DNA of 64,000 nt from Collimonas fungivorans Ter331 (GTDB lineage Bacteria; Pseudomonadota; Gammaproteobacteria; Burkholderiales; Burkholderiaceae_D): positions 4,821,424-4,885,423 of the forward strand of contig NC_015856.1 of assembly GCF_000221045.1 (NCBI RefSeq), written 5' to 3'. A program made the position numbers and the translations under genes. Below the pieces are notes generated by a model, which did no database searches, was not told the origin of the DNA, and was given only the letters and a program-made list of their open reading frames with translations. Of this stretch, positions 1-9,912 are shown piece by piece; the first letter of the stretch is position 1, and each line of letters opens with the position of its first letter.

Positions 1-165
1 GGTTTGGTCAGTGGCTGGCGGTACAAGCACATTCGCGCTCATGTTGGCGCTCAGGTCCGTGTTCACGCCGTAGATACGAAAGCGGGTCGCATGCATCAAT
101 GCACCGACCCGGTTGCCGCTGCCCGGCCTCAAGAGCAAGCTTATGAGGTTGGGCAAGCGTCGCAT
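1..165 (-). CDS. Unidentified open frame at window edge, partial
   Basis: An ATG at 165 opens a frame of 55 codons with no stop before the window ends. It starts 9 nt after the mreB stop on the same strand. The translation begins MRRLPNLISLLL and has no obvious domain. In most betaproteobacteria the next gene would be mreC, but the start does not look like a MreC N-terminus, which carries a membrane anchor early. It may be a leader stretch before mreC or a small unknown gene. I do not recognise it. Confidence 0.2.
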   Translation of the reverse strand, partial: MRRLPNLISLLLRPGSGNRVGALMHATRFRIYGVNTDLSANMSANVLVPPATDQT

Positions 166-174
166 CAGTCTGGA

Positions 175-1248
<1,074 letters not shown>

Positions 1249-1330
1249 TCAAACGTTTTTTAGGGGGGTGTCTAGTATCCGGCGCATGGTAAAGATCGAT
1301 TACCTGCCGCATGGACGCAACATTCTACCT

Positions 1331-1336
1331 TATAAT
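1331..1336 (+). promoter_or_regulatory. Possible -10 box upstream of gatC
   Basis: A perfect TATAAT lies in the mreB/gatC divergent gap, about 130 nt before the gatC start. No convincing TTGACA-like -35 element is found at 16-18 nt spacing, so this is only a candidate. Confidence 0.25.
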
Positions 1337-1464
1337 TTGACTCAAATTAGGGCGTATAGCGCTCAAAATGCTTGCTTTTTACAAAAATCTGAGAAGTTAT
1401 CGACAAGCAAGGTGTTTCTATTTTAACCACATGCGCCTAAGTGCGCACTCAAAAATCGAAAATC

Positions 1465-1767
1465 ATGTCATTAGCCCTTTCCGACGTTAAGCGCATTGCC
1501 AATCTGGCACGCCTCGAACTCACCGAAGACCAGGCCGCTTCCACGCTCGACAAACTGAACGGCATTTTCTCGCTGGTCGAGCAGATGCGCGCGGTAGACA
1601 CCACCGGCATCGAGCCGTTGAGCCACCCGATTGCAGCGCTGCAGCAGGATTTGTCGCTGCGCTTGCGCGACGACGTGGTGACCGAATCGAATCATCGCGA
1701 GGAGTACCAGAAAGTGGCGCCGGCGACCGAAGACGGCCTGTACCTGGTGCCGAAGGTCATCGAATAA
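1465..1767 (+). CDS. gatC: Asp/Glu-tRNA amidotransferase subunit C
   Basis: Small subunit of the GatCAB complex, which turns Glu-tRNA(Gln) (and often Asp-tRNA(Asn)) into the correctly charged amide. GatC wraps around and stabilises the GatA-GatB interface. The protein is 100 residues long and starts [19 protein letters not shown], typical of the family. The conserved C-terminal region with the [11 protein letters not shown] ending is present. An in-frame GTG eight codons upstream is less likely because it would add a non-conserved tail. gatA follows after 71 nt on the same strand. Confidence 0.95.
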   Translation: MSLALSDVKRIANLARLELTEDQAASTLDKLNGIFSLVEQMRAVDTTGIEPLSHPIAALQQDLSLRLRDDVVTESNHREEYQKVAPATEDGLYLVPKVIE

Positions 1768-1838
1768 TCATCAAATACGCCGGGCTGCGTTCGCTGTAAG
1801 CCTTTGTCGTCCCGCAAAGTTAATATTTAAAAGTACTC

Positions 1839-3305
1839 ATGCATACCAAAACACTCAAGCAACTGTCGCTGCTGCTGCACGAAAAGAAGATCTCGGCCGA
1901 GGAACTGGCGCAACTGTACCTGGCCAGGATCGGGCAAAGCGACCTGAATGCATTCCTGCATGTCGACCAGGAATTGACGCTGCAACAGGCGCGCGCCGCC
2001 GACTTGCGCCTGGCGCAAAACGACAGTACGCCGCTGACCGGCGTGCCTATCGCCCACAAGGACATTTTCGTGACGCGCGGATGGCGCGCCACCGCCGGTT
2101 CGAAAATGCTGGAAAACTACACCAGCCCGTTCGACGCCAGCGTGGTGGAACACTTCAACAATGCCGGCATGGTGACTCTGGGCAAACTGAACTGCGATGA
2201 ATTCGCCATGGGTTCGTCCAATGAAAATTCGCATTTCGGCCCGGTCAAGAATCCGTGGGACAAGACTGCGATTCCGGGCGGTTCCTCCGGCGGCTCAGCC
2301 GCCGCCGTCGCCGCGCGCCTGACGCCGGCCGCCACCGCCACCGACACCGGCGGTTCGATCCGCCAGCCAGCCTCATTGTGCGGCGTGACCGGCATCAAGC
2401 CGACCTACGGCAGCGTCTCGCGCTTCGGCATGATCGCCTTCGCTTCCTCACTGGACCAGGCCGGCCCGATCGCGCAGACCGCGGAAGATTGCGCCCTTCT
2501 GCTGAACGCCATGACCGGTTTCGATCCGCGCGATTCGACCAGCCTGGAACGCAAGAAAGAAGATTTCAGCGCCGGCCTGGAACAGGACCTGAAGGGCCTG
2601 CGCATCGGCATTCCGCGCGAATATTTCAGCAGCGGCCTGTCAGCCGATGTCGAACAGGCAGTGCGCGCAGCGCTGCAGGAATATGAAAAACTGGGCGCCA
2701 CGCTGGTCGACATTTCGCTGCCGAAAACCGAGCTGTCGATCCCGGTCTACTACGTGATCGCGCCGGCCGAAGCATCGTCCAACCTGAGCCGCTTCGACGG
2801 CGTCCGCTACGGCCACCGCGCCGCCGACTACAAGGACCTGGCCGACATGTACAAGAAGTCGCGCGCGGAAGGTTTCGGCGAAGAAGTGAAGCGCCGCATC
2901 CTGGTCGGCGCCTACGTGCTGTCGCACGGTTATTACGACGCCTACTACCTGCAGGCGCAGAAAATCCGCCGCCTGATCGCCCAGGATTTCCAGAACGCGC
3001 TGACCGGCCCCGACCGCAAGTGCGATGTCATCATGGGGCCGGTATCGCCGACCGTGGCCTGGGACCTGGGCGCCAAGGCGGACGATCCGGTCGCCAACTA
3101 CCTGGCCGACATCTACACGCTGTCGACCAGCCTGGCCGGCCTGCCGGGCATGTCGATACCCTGCGGTTTCGGCCAGGGTGAAAAGAATGCGCGGCGCCCG
3201 GTCGGGCTGCAGATCATCGGCAATTATTATGAGGAAGCCAGGCTGCTCAACGTCGCGCACCAGTACCAGCGCGTGACCGACTGGCATTTGCGCAGCCCTG
3301 AGTAA
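1839..3305 (+). CDS. gatA: Asp/Glu-tRNA amidotransferase subunit A
   Basis: Glutaminase subunit of GatCAB. It releases ammonia from glutamine, which travels to GatB for amidation of the misacylated tRNA. This is an amidase-signature enzyme with 488 residues. The Lys-cisSer-Ser triad is at K74, S149 and S173, inside [17 protein letters not shown] and [12 protein letters not shown]. The spacing of 75 and 24 residues matches characterised GatA enzymes. It sits between gatC and, after one interposed gene, gatB. Confidence 0.97.
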   Translation: MHTKTLKQLSLLLHEKKISAEELAQLYLARIGQSDLNAFLHVDQELTLQQARAADLRLAQNDSTPLTGVPIAHKDIFVTRGWRATAGSKMLENYTSPFDASVVEHFNNAGMVTLGKLNCDEFAMGSSNENSHFGPVKNPWDKTAIPGGSSGGSAAAVAARLTPAATATDTGGSIRQPASLCGVTGIKPTYGSVSRFGMIAFASSLDQAGPIAQTAEDCALLLNAMTGFDPRDSTSLERKKEDFSAGLEQDLKGLRIGIPREYFSSGLSADVEQAVRAALQEYEKLGATLVDISLPKTELSIPVYYVIAPAEASSNLSRFDGVRYGHRAADYKDLADMYKKSRAEGFGEEVKRRILVGAYVLSHGYYDAYYLQAQKIRRLIAQDFQNALTGPDRKCDVIMGPVSPTVAWDLGAKADDPVANYLADIYTLSTSLAGLPGMSIPCGFGQGEKNARRPVGLQIIGNYYEEARLLNVAHQYQRVTDWHLRSPE

Positions 3306-3323
3306 AAAGCGATCGCCCAATCC

Positions 3324-3857
3324 ATGTCATCGATCCTGCTTTTTTTTCAGAGTCGCCGCGCCAGGCTGGCGGCATCGGCATTGTTCGTCTTGAGCGCCGC
3401 GCTGTCGACGCCGGCAATCCAGGCCCAGCAATTGCAGACCAAATTCGGCTGCAACCTGACGCGCGAAGCGGATGGTGAAAAAGTGATCTACGGCGACACC
3501 GGGGAATTCAAGCTGGACGGCGACCGCATCGAAGCATTGCGCTGGGAATCGGCGCTGTACAGGCCGACCCACGGTTTCGAATGCAGCATCGACACTGGCG
3601 ACGGCCCGCAGGCCGAAGTCCGGCAGGATGGCGGCAAGGACAACTGGCGCATCACCTTGAAAGATCCGGCCGCCGCGCGCCGGCAACGCGGCTACGATTT
3701 TTACGATCACGGCATGAATTGCAGCATCCGCCTGCAGCGCGACGGCGACAGGTTGCATGTGATACCGAGCTGCCCGGCGCTGTGCGGTTCAAGAGCGAAT
3801 TTTACGGAACTATCGGTGGACTTGAAAACCGGTGAATGCAGTTACCAAGATAAATAA
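3324..3857 (+). CDS. Secreted six-cysteine protein, function unknown
   Basis: The product has 177 residues and an N-terminal signal peptide: an Arg-rich start, then a hydrophobic stretch to about residue 35 ending APAIQAQ-like (STPAIQAQQ). The mature part has six cysteines (GCN, ECS, NCS, SCP, LCG, ECS), an even number that suits three disulfides in the periplasm. I see no recognisable domain. It lies 18 nt after gatA and 10 nt before gatB, so it is probably co-transcribed with them. That need not imply a role in tRNA amidation, because a periplasmic protein cannot meet the complex. Confidence 0.75.
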   Translation: MSSILLFFQSRRARLAASALFVLSAALSTPAIQAQQLQTKFGCNLTREADGEKVIYGDTGEFKLDGDRIEALRWESALYRPTHGFECSIDTGDGPQAEVRQDGGKDNWRITLKDPAAARRQRGYDFYDHGMNCSIRLQRDGDRLHVIPSCPALCGSRANFTELSVDLKTGECSYQDK

Positions 3858-3867
3858 GGAAATCATT

Positions 3868-5328
3868 ATGCAGTGGGAAGTCGTGATCGGTCTGGAAACA
3901 CATACGCAACTCTCGACCAAGTCAAAAATCTTCAGCGGCTCGTCGACCCAGTTCGGCGCCGCCGCCAACACCCAGGCCAGCCCGGTCGACCTGGCGCTGC
4001 CTGGCGTGCTGCCGGTGCTCAACCGCGGCGCGGTGGAGCGCGCGATCCAGTTCGGCCTGGCGGTGAACGCGACGATCGCGCCGCAATCGATCTTTGCCCG
4101 CAAAAACTATTTCTATCCCGACCTGCCGAAGGGCTACCAGATCAGCCAGTTTGAAATCCCGGTAGTCCAGGGCGGCAAGGTTTCCTTCGTCCTGGAAAAA
4201 GACGGCAAGAGCGAACTCAGGACGGTGCAGCTGACGCGCGCCCATCTGGAAGAGGACGCCGGCAAATCGCTGCACGAAGACTACCAAGGCATGAGCGGCA
4301 TCGACCTCAACCGCGCCGGCACGCCGCTGCTGGAAATCGTCACCGAGCCCGACATGCGCAGCGCCGCCGAAGCGGTAGCCTACGCCAAGGCCTTGCATTC
4401 GCTGGTGATGTGGCTGGGGATTTGCGACGGCAACATGCAGGAAGGCTCGTTCCGCTGCGACGCCAACGTTTCGGTGCGGCCGGTCGGCCAGGCCGCTTAC
4501 GGCACCCGCAGCGAAATCAAGAACCTGAACTCCTTCCGTTTCCTGGAAGAGGCGATCAACTACGAAGTGCGGCGCCAGATCGAAGTGATCGAAGACGGCG
4601 GCAAAGTGGTGCAGGAAACCCGCCTCTACGATCCGGACAAGAAAGAAACCCGTTCGATGCGCAGCAAGGAAGATTCCCAGGATTACCGCTATTTCCCGGA
4701 CCCCGACCTGCCGCCGCTGGTGATCGGCGCCGAATGGGTTGAACGTGTGCGCGCCACCATGCCGGAACTGCCAGGCGCGATGCGCGAGCGTTTCGTGCGC
4801 GATTTCGGCCTGTCGGAATACGATGCCGCGGTGCTGACTCAATCGAAAGCGATGGCCGGCTACTTCGAAGCAGTGACGGTGAAAGCCGGCAAGGAGCAAG
4901 CCAAACCCGCCGCCAACTGGCTCATGGGCGACCTGTCTTCGGCGCTGAACCGGGAAAACGTCGACGTGGCCGATGCCCCTGTCAGTGCGGTACAGCTGGC
5001 GCTGCTGCTGCAACGCATCGCCGACGGCACGATCTCCAACAAGATCGCCAAGGAAGTATTCGGCGCCATGTGGGAAGCCAAATCCGCACAGGAAAACCTG
5101 GCTGACGAGATTATCGAAAGCAAGGATCTAAGGCAGATTTCCGATAGCGGCGCGCTGGAAAAAATCATCGATGAAGTGCTGGCGGCGAACGCCAAGTCAG
5201 TCGAGGAATTCCGCGCCGGCAAGGAAAAGGCGTTTAACGCCCTGATCGGCCAGGCCATGAAAGCCACCAAGGGCAAAGCCGATCCTGCGCAGCTGACCGA
5301 GCTGCTGAAGCAGAAACTGACTGCTTAA
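3868..5328 (+). CDS. gatB: Asp/Glu-tRNA amidotransferase subunit B
   Basis: Kinase and tRNA-binding subunit of GatCAB. It activates the Glu (or Asp) on the tRNA with ATP and transfers ammonia from GatA. The protein has 486 residues and starts [20 protein letters not shown]. The catalytic-cradle motif [14 protein letters not shown] and the helical plus YqeY-like C-terminal tail ([13 protein letters not shown] onward) are present. The start at 3868 is preceded by AAGGA at 3856-3860. An in-frame ATG 12 codons upstream would overlap the preceding gene and add a non-conserved tail. Confidence 0.97.
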   Translation: MQWEVVIGLETHTQLSTKSKIFSGSSTQFGAAANTQASPVDLALPGVLPVLNRGAVERAIQFGLAVNATIAPQSIFARKNYFYPDLPKGYQISQFEIPVVQGGKVSFVLEKDGKSELRTVQLTRAHLEEDAGKSLHEDYQGMSGIDLNRAGTPLLEIVTEPDMRSAAEAVAYAKALHSLVMWLGICDGNMQEGSFRCDANVSVRPVGQAAYGTRSEIKNLNSFRFLEEAINYEVRRQIEVIEDGGKVVQETRLYDPDKKETRSMRSKEDSQDYRYFPDPDLPPLVIGAEWVERVRATMPELPGAMRERFVRDFGLSEYDAAVLTQSKAMAGYFEAVTVKAGKEQAKPAANWLMGDLSSALNRENVDVADAPVSAVQLALLLQRIADGTISNKIAKEVFGAMWEAKSAQENLADEIIESKDLRQISDSGALEKIIDEVLAANAKSVEEFRAGKEKAFNALIGQAMKATKGKADPAQLTELLKQKLTA

Positions 5329-5331
5329 AAA

Positions 5332-5363
5332 AATAGCGGCTGGCGTCAGCGCCAGCCGCTATT
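5332..5363. terminator. Bidirectional rho-independent terminator
   Basis: A perfect 14-bp stem (AATAGCGGCTGGCG / CGCCAGCCGCTATT) with a TCAG loop lies between convergent genes gatB and the DUF4124 gene. The minus-strand reading runs into seven T residues, the plus-strand reading into ATTGTTT. It can stop both transcripts and is the stronger terminator for the minus-strand gene. Confidence 0.9.
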
Positions 5364-5381
5364 GTTTCATCATCTTCCTGC

Positions 5382-6035
5382 CTAGCGCGAAGCCTGCGCC
5401 TCCGGCATCGCACCCACCAATTCCCTGTAGTGTTTCCGCGTCTCGTCGAACTTGCCGTTGATATGGGTCAGCTCGGCCTGGTGGTCCGCCATGTTTTTCT
5501 GGTTGTAGGCGATGTCGCGATTGGCGTCGTCGATCTTGTTGCGCAGCGACATCGGCAAGGTTTTCCGGTGTTTGTAGAACTCGGCTTCGGTATTGGCGGT
5601 TTTCAGCTGGTTCTGGGCGTCGTCGATTGCCACCTGGTCGCGCTTGATCAGGTCCTGCGACAACGACAGATAATAGCGGCGCGAAGCCTCGATGTCGGCT
5701 TCGCTGCGGTAACGCGACAGCAGCGCGCGGTCCTGCTGGCGCCGCTGCTCTTCCGCCGCCAGCTCAAACCGGCGCTTGTCGTCCAGCGCCTGCTGCTGGC
5801 GCTTTTGCTCGGCCGTCAGCGGCGCCGGGATTTCGCGCTTGACCACGCCGGCCTTGCTCAGCTCCAGCACCTTGCTGTTGGCACATTCCGGCATCGGATG
5901 ATCGCCGGTGATGGTACGGCCTGCCGCATCCTTGCAGGTATAAATCTGGCCGTGTGCAAGCAGCGGCAGCAAACCTGCCGTACTGAAAAACACACCCCGT
6001 ACAAGAGTTAGAGCAATCCGATTCATTCCCGTCAT
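5382..6035 (-). CDS. DUF4124-like secreted coiled-coil protein
   Basis: The product has 217 residues and a signal peptide ending near LLAHGQ. A short DUF4124-like module follows (QIYTCKDAAGRTITGDHPMPEC), with two cysteines that could form a disulfide. The rest, about residues 75-205, is charged, rich in Gln, Arg, Asp and Lys, and predicted by eye to be coiled coil. Such proteins are periplasmic and mostly uncharacterised. A second ATG at 6026 is an alternative start, and no strong ribosome-binding site decides between them. It is convergent with gatB and lies downstream of pyrE on the same strand. Confidence 0.75.
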   Translation of the reverse strand: MTGMNRIALTLVRGVFFSTAGLLPLLAHGQIYTCKDAAGRTITGDHPMPECANSKVLELSKAGVVKREIPAPLTAEQKRQQQALDDKRRFELAAEEQRRQQDRALLSRYRSEADIEASRRYYLSLSQDLIKRDQVAIDDAQNQLKTANTEAEFYKHRKTLPMSLRNKIDDANRDIAYNQKNMADHQAELTHINGKFDETRKHYRELVGAMPEAQASR

Positions 6036-6089
6036 CCACGACAGCTACACGTTAAAATTTGCATTCCGGCGCGAACGACTGGGCTGTCG

Positions 6090-6755
6090 TCAAGCTACGC
6101 CGTAACGCTCCCGGTAAGCCGCCACTGCTGCCTGGTAGCGGTTCAATTCAGCGTCGGCGCCGGCGCCGGAAATATATTCCAGCAAGTCGTTCAGGTTGCC
6201 GATCGAAATCACCGGCATGCCGTACGCTTGCGTCACCTCTTCCACCGCGGAGTTGGCCGACAGCGCATCGTCCTTGCCGGATTTCTCCATCCGGTCCAGC
6301 GCGATCACCACCGCACAAGGCGTGGCGCCGGCGGCGCGGATCATCTCCACCGATTCGCGCACCGAGGTGCCGGCCGAAATCACATCGTCGATGATCAGCA
6401 CCCGGCCCTTCAGCGGGCCGCCGACGATGTTGCCGCCCTCGCCGTGATCCTTGGCTTCCTTGCGGTTGTAGGCGAACTGCACATTGCGCCCTTGCGCCGC
6501 CAGCGCTACCGCAGTCGCCGAGGCCAGCGTGATGCCCTTGTAGGCCGGCCCGAACAACATGTCAAACTGCAAACCCGAGTCGATCAGGGTGTGTGCATAA
6601 AACTGTGCCAGCTGACCCAGCGCTGCGCCCTCGTTGAACATGCCCGCATTGAAGAAATAGGGGGAAGTGCGCCCTGCCTTGGTCACAAACTCGCCGAATT
6701 TCAATACCCCAGCCTTGACCGCAAATTCTATAAATTGTTGACGTAAATTGTTCAA
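6090..6755 (-). CDS. pyrE: Orotate phosphoribosyltransferase
   Basis: Fifth step of de novo pyrimidine synthesis: orotate plus PRPP gives orotidine 5'-monophosphate and pyrophosphate in the cytosol. The protein has 221 residues. The type I PRTase PRPP-binding motif GRVLIIDDVISAGTS is present. So are the N-terminal FGEFVTKAGRTSPYFF segment and the flexible catalytic loop around YNRKEAKDHGEGG. It is divergent from xthA across a 221-nt gap containing inverted repeats. Confidence 0.97.
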   Translation of the reverse strand: MNNLRQQFIEFAVKAGVLKFGEFVTKAGRTSPYFFNAGMFNEGAALGQLAQFYAHTLIDSGLQFDMLFGPAYKGITLASATAVALAAQGRNVQFAYNRKEAKDHGEGGNIVGGPLKGRVLIIDDVISAGTSVRESVEMIRAAGATPCAVVIALDRMEKSGKDDALSANSAVEEVTQAYGMPVISIGNLNDLLEYISGAGADAELNRYQAAVAAYRERYGVA

Positions 6756-6788
6756 AATGCACTCCAGACGGTTGAGGCTGACAAATTT

Positions 6789-6815
6789 TGTCGCTGTTAC
6801 AGCACATTAGCGACA
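6789..6815. repeat. Inverted repeat upstream of pyrE
   Basis: TGTCGCT and AGCGACA form a perfect 7-bp inverted repeat separated by 13 nt. It lies 34-60 nt upstream of the pyrE ATG on the minus strand, where an operator would be expected. No regulator can be named from the sequence. Confidence 0.4.
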
Positions 6816-6883
6816 CCAGACCGCCATTTTAAATGGAGTTCATCCCTTCCACAGCAGTAAGTGCAAACACCATGCCTGCTCGC

Positions 6884-6909
6884 GGCAGGTTTTAACCATG
6901 AAACCTGCC
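6884..6909. repeat. Inverted repeat in pyrE/xthA gap
   Basis: GGCAGGTTT and AAACCTGCC are a perfect 9-bp inverted repeat with an 8-nt spacer, about 70-95 nt before the xthA start. A GC-rich extension with one bulge continues the stem. There is no T-run, so an operator or mRNA hairpin is more likely than a terminator. Confidence 0.45.
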
Positions 6910-6976
6910 TCGCGCACGATAGCGGACCTTCGGTTATCCTTAGGCATCTTCTTATTACCCTTTTTATCGACAAAAC

Positions 6977-7744
6977 ATGCCAAGAATTATTTCCGCCAAT
7001 CTCAACGGCATCCGCTCAGCGGCCAGAAAAGGCTTTTTTGAATGGATGGCCAAGCAGTCAGCCGATTTCATCTGCGTCCAGGAACTGAAGGCGCAAGCCG
7101 CCGACATGACGCCGGAATTCCTGGCGCCGGAAGGCTACACCGGCCATTTCCATTACGCCGAGAAAAAAGGTTATTCGGGCGTCGGCCTGTATAGCAAACG
7201 CAAGCCGAATGCGGTGCGGATCGGCTTCGGCAACCCTGAATTCGACGCCGAAGGGCGTTACGTGGAATGCGATTTCGGCGACCTGACGGTGATCTCGCTG
7301 TACTGCCCGTCCGGCTCCTCCAGCGAAGAACGGCAGATCGCCAAGTTCCGCTTCATGGAAGCCTTCCTGCCGCACCTGCAGCAGCTCAGGGAAAGCGGCC
7401 GCGAAGTCGTGATTTGCGGCGACTGGAATATCGCGCACCAGGAACGCGACCTGAAGAACTGGAAGGGCAACAAGAAAAATTCCGGCTTCCTGCCTGAGGA
7501 GCGCGCCTGGCTCACCCACCTGTTTGAACAGGTCGGCCTGGTCGACGTGTTTCGCCAGGTCGACCAGCGCGAAGAACAATACACCTGGTGGAGCAACCGC
7601 GGCCAGGCCTGGGCCAAGAATGTGGGATGGCGCATCGATTACCACATCTCGACGCCTGGCATCGCCGCCAATGCGCATGCCGTGGCGATCTACAAGGACG
7701 AGCGCTTCTCCGACCACGCGCCGTTGACGATCGACTACACCTGA
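6977..7744 (+). CDS. xthA: Exodeoxyribonuclease III / AP endonuclease
   Basis: Base-excision repair enzyme that cuts at abasic sites and removes 3' blocking groups from DNA. The protein has 255 residues of the exonuclease-endonuclease-phosphatase fold. It shows the metal-binding ISANLNGIRSA and VQELKAQ (E36), the catalytic CGDWNIAHQERDL, and the C-terminal WRIDYH and FSDHAPLTIDY motifs. The spacing and length match ExoIII of proteobacteria. It is convergent with the amidotransferase gene 6 nt downstream. Confidence 0.95.
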   Translation: MPRIISANLNGIRSAARKGFFEWMAKQSADFICVQELKAQAADMTPEFLAPEGYTGHFHYAEKKGYSGVGLYSKRKPNAVRIGFGNPEFDAEGRYVECDFGDLTVISLYCPSGSSSEERQIAKFRFMEAFLPHLQQLRESGREVVICGDWNIAHQERDLKNWKGNKKNSGFLPEERAWLTHLFEQVGLVDVFRQVDQREEQYTWWSNRGQAWAKNVGWRIDYHISTPGIAANAHAVAIYKDERFSDHAPLTIDYT

Positions 7745-7750
7745 CCCGGC

Positions 7751-8521
7751 TTACTCCCGGACCGGCTGGCCGTCGACAAAAACGATCAGCTCGCCCTCGC
7801 CAAACTTGGTCCACACCTCGTTGGTGGTGAGCGGTTCGGTGACAATCACCGCCACCCGGTCTTGCGGTGTGGTCACCTGCGAGAAATCGACGCTGACGTC
7901 TTCGTCCGACAGGTGCGCTTCGGCAAACGGAAACTGGCGCACGATGTAGTACAGCTTGGTGGAACAATGGGTGTACAGGGCCGAGCCGTCCGACAGCATC
8001 AGGTTGAAGGTGCCGTGGGCGGCGATCTGCTGCGTCAGTTCGCGCAAGGCCAGCGTCAGCTCGGCCTGCGCCGGCGGCGCATCGCCGAAACGGCGGCGCA
8101 GCTGCTGCAGCAGGTAGCAGAAAGCCAGTTCGCTGTCGGTATTGCCGACCGGCCGGTACGGGCCGTCCAGCAGCGGCGCAAATTCCTTGAGGTCGCCGTT
8201 ATGGGCGAACACCCAGTAGCGGCCCCACAGTTCACGTACAAACGGATGGCAATTCTGCAAGGCAACCTGGCCCTGGGTGGCTTTGCGGATATGGGCGATG
8301 ACGTTTTTCGACTTGATCGGGCAGCGCCGGATCAATTCCGCCACCGGCGATGCGATGGCCGCCTGGTAATCGACAAAATGGCGCACGCCGCTGCCTTCGA
8401 AGAAGGCGATGCCCCAGCCGTCGCTATGGTGATCGGTCTGGCCGCCGCGCGTGGCGAAGCCGGTAAAGCTGAACACAATGTCGGTCGGGACATTGCAATT
8501 CATTCCAAGTAACTGACACAT
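7751..8521 (-). CDS. Class II glutamine amidotransferase (YafJ-like)
   Basis: An N-terminal nucleophile (Ntn) glutamine amidotransferase of 256 residues. Cys2 would be the nucleophile after Met removal (MCQLLGMNC). The family motifs HHSDGWGIAFF, HIRKATQG and FAHNGDL are present. There is no synthase domain, so it resembles the stand-alone YafJ/EgtC-type proteins, whose acceptor substrate is mostly unknown. It has no functional partner beside it; the neighbour xthA is convergent. Family is confident, substrate is not. Confidence 0.88.
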   Translation of the reverse strand: MCQLLGMNCNVPTDIVFSFTGFATRGGQTDHHSDGWGIAFFEGSGVRHFVDYQAAIASPVAELIRRCPIKSKNVIAHIRKATQGQVALQNCHPFVRELWGRYWVFAHNGDLKEFAPLLDGPYRPVGNTDSELAFCYLLQQLRRRFGDAPPAQAELTLALRELTQQIAAHGTFNLMLSDGSALYTHCSTKLYYIVRQFPFAEAHLSDEDVSVDFSQVTTPQDRVAVIVTEPLTTNEVWTKFGEGELIVFVDGQPVRE

Positions 8522-8728
8522 ATTCCTGAACCAGGTGAGATAAGCCGCTAAATACAGATTCTATCTGTCTCGTTGCAACGGTATCACGCAGCCGCTGTAA
8601 TCAAAAGTTAAATATGGTGGCGCTTATGGTGATGCTTGTTTTGCCGATATCAGGCCGGCGCTATACCTTGTATAACCTGCCTCACATGGTCCGCGGCCGC
8701 TTTGCCAGCAATATATACAGGCAAACGA

Positions 8729-8750
8729 GCGCCGGCATCAGATCCGGCGC
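8729..8750 (+). repeat. Leader hairpin before BMP-family gene
   Basis: GCGCCGG and CCGGCGC form a perfect 7-bp stem with an 8-nt loop. It ends 9-10 nt before the AGAGGAAGAG ribosome-binding region of the gene at 8771. It could affect mRNA stability or translation; no T-run follows. Confidence 0.35.
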
Positions 8751-8770
8751 CTTATAAAGAGGAAGAGACA

Positions 8771-9844
8771 ATGCCGCCGATCCGCCGCCCGTCCTGCGCC
8801 GACGCAGGTTCCGCCATGCCTGAACAGGAATGCCGCACACCCCGTATTCGCTGGTGGCTGCTATTGCTGCCGCTGGCGCTGCTGCTGGCCAGCGTGAGCG
8901 TCATCGGCAGCGCCGCCGAGCTGCCCAAGATCATTTACGTGCGGCCGGTGCCGAACAACGACGACGTCCTGTTGCAGCAAGGCAGCAGCGGCGTCAGCAA
9001 TGCCGCCAAGCTGTACCGGCTGCAAGCCAGCACTCTGGAAAGCCAGCCGACTCGCGCCGGCCGCCAGCAGCAGCTGGACAATGCGGTCCAGCAAGGCGCA
9101 GCGATTGTGGTGGTGATGGGCATCGAATTCAAGGAAATACTGGACAAGGTCGCGCGCCAGGCGCCGCAGATCCGCTTCCTGATCCTGGAGCATTGCATCG
9201 ATAACGCCGCCAGCAATATCACTTGCATCACTTTCCGGGAAAACGAAGCCAGCTACCTGGCTGGCATGCAGGCGGCGCTGGCCTCGGGCAGCGGCAAGAT
9301 CGGGCTGATCGGCGCCAGCAATACCGCCCTGCGCCAAAAGAACGGCATCGCCTTCGCCAACGGCGCACGCGCCGCCAAGCCGACGATTACGGTGCATGAA
9401 CCGCTGTGGGTGGAAGGCCCGCAGCCCTTCAACGACCCGCCGCGCGCCGAAGCGCTGACCAAAACCATGCTGGGCGACGGCGTCGACGTCATCTGGGCCG
9501 CCGCTGCCGGCAGCAACTCCGGCGTATTCAAGGCGCTGACGCCGCAATCGCGCGCCAAGGCTATCGGCAGCGGCGTCAACCAGTGCATACAGGCGCCGGG
9601 GCGGGTGCTCGACAATGTCGAAGTCCATGCCGACACGGCGATTATCCTGGCGGTCGGCCTGCTGGCCAACGGTTCGACCGCGCCGCGCTTTGACTTCGGC
9701 CTGAAAGAAGGCGCGGTGGCGCTGACCGCGCTGGGCCTGGATGCAGCCTATTCGGAATGTGAAATCCTGCGCCAACGGCCTTTGCTGCTGAAGCTGCGCG
9801 AGACCAGCAGCGCCATAGTGAGCGGCAAGCTCAAAATCGATTAG
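8771..9844 (+). CDS. BMP family substrate-binding protein
   Basis: Periplasmic or membrane-anchored binding protein of the Bmp/PnrA family, which usually captures nucleosides or related compounds for ABC import. The protein has 357 residues. A hydrophobic segment sits at about residues 27-47 after a charged, Cys-containing N-terminus, giving a signal anchor or late signal peptide. Family motifs such as GIEFKEIL, EASYLAGMQAAL and GKIGLIGA are present. The ATG at 8771 has a GAGGAAGA ribosome-binding site; an earlier in-frame ATG lacks one. No permease or ATPase gene is adjacent, so it is an orphan. A LysR regulator follows after 68 nt. Confidence 0.78.
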   Translation: MPPIRRPSCADAGSAMPEQECRTPRIRWWLLLLPLALLLASVSVIGSAAELPKIIYVRPVPNNDDVLLQQGSSGVSNAAKLYRLQASTLESQPTRAGRQQQLDNAVQQGAAIVVVMGIEFKEILDKVARQAPQIRFLILEHCIDNAASNITCITFRENEASYLAGMQAALASGSGKIGLIGASNTALRQKNGIAFANGARAAKPTITVHEPLWVEGPQPFNDPPRAEALTKTMLGDGVDVIWAAAAGSNSGVFKALTPQSRAKAIGSGVNQCIQAPGRVLDNVEVHADTAIILAVGLLANGSTAPRFDFGLKEGAVALTALGLDAAYSECEILRQRPLLLKLRETSSAIVSGKLKID

Positions 9845-9912
9845 GGGCCAGCTGCCCTGGCAGGCGCCGCCCGATTCTGATAGCGTTGTGGTTTTATTCG
9901 GGGTGGAGCGGC

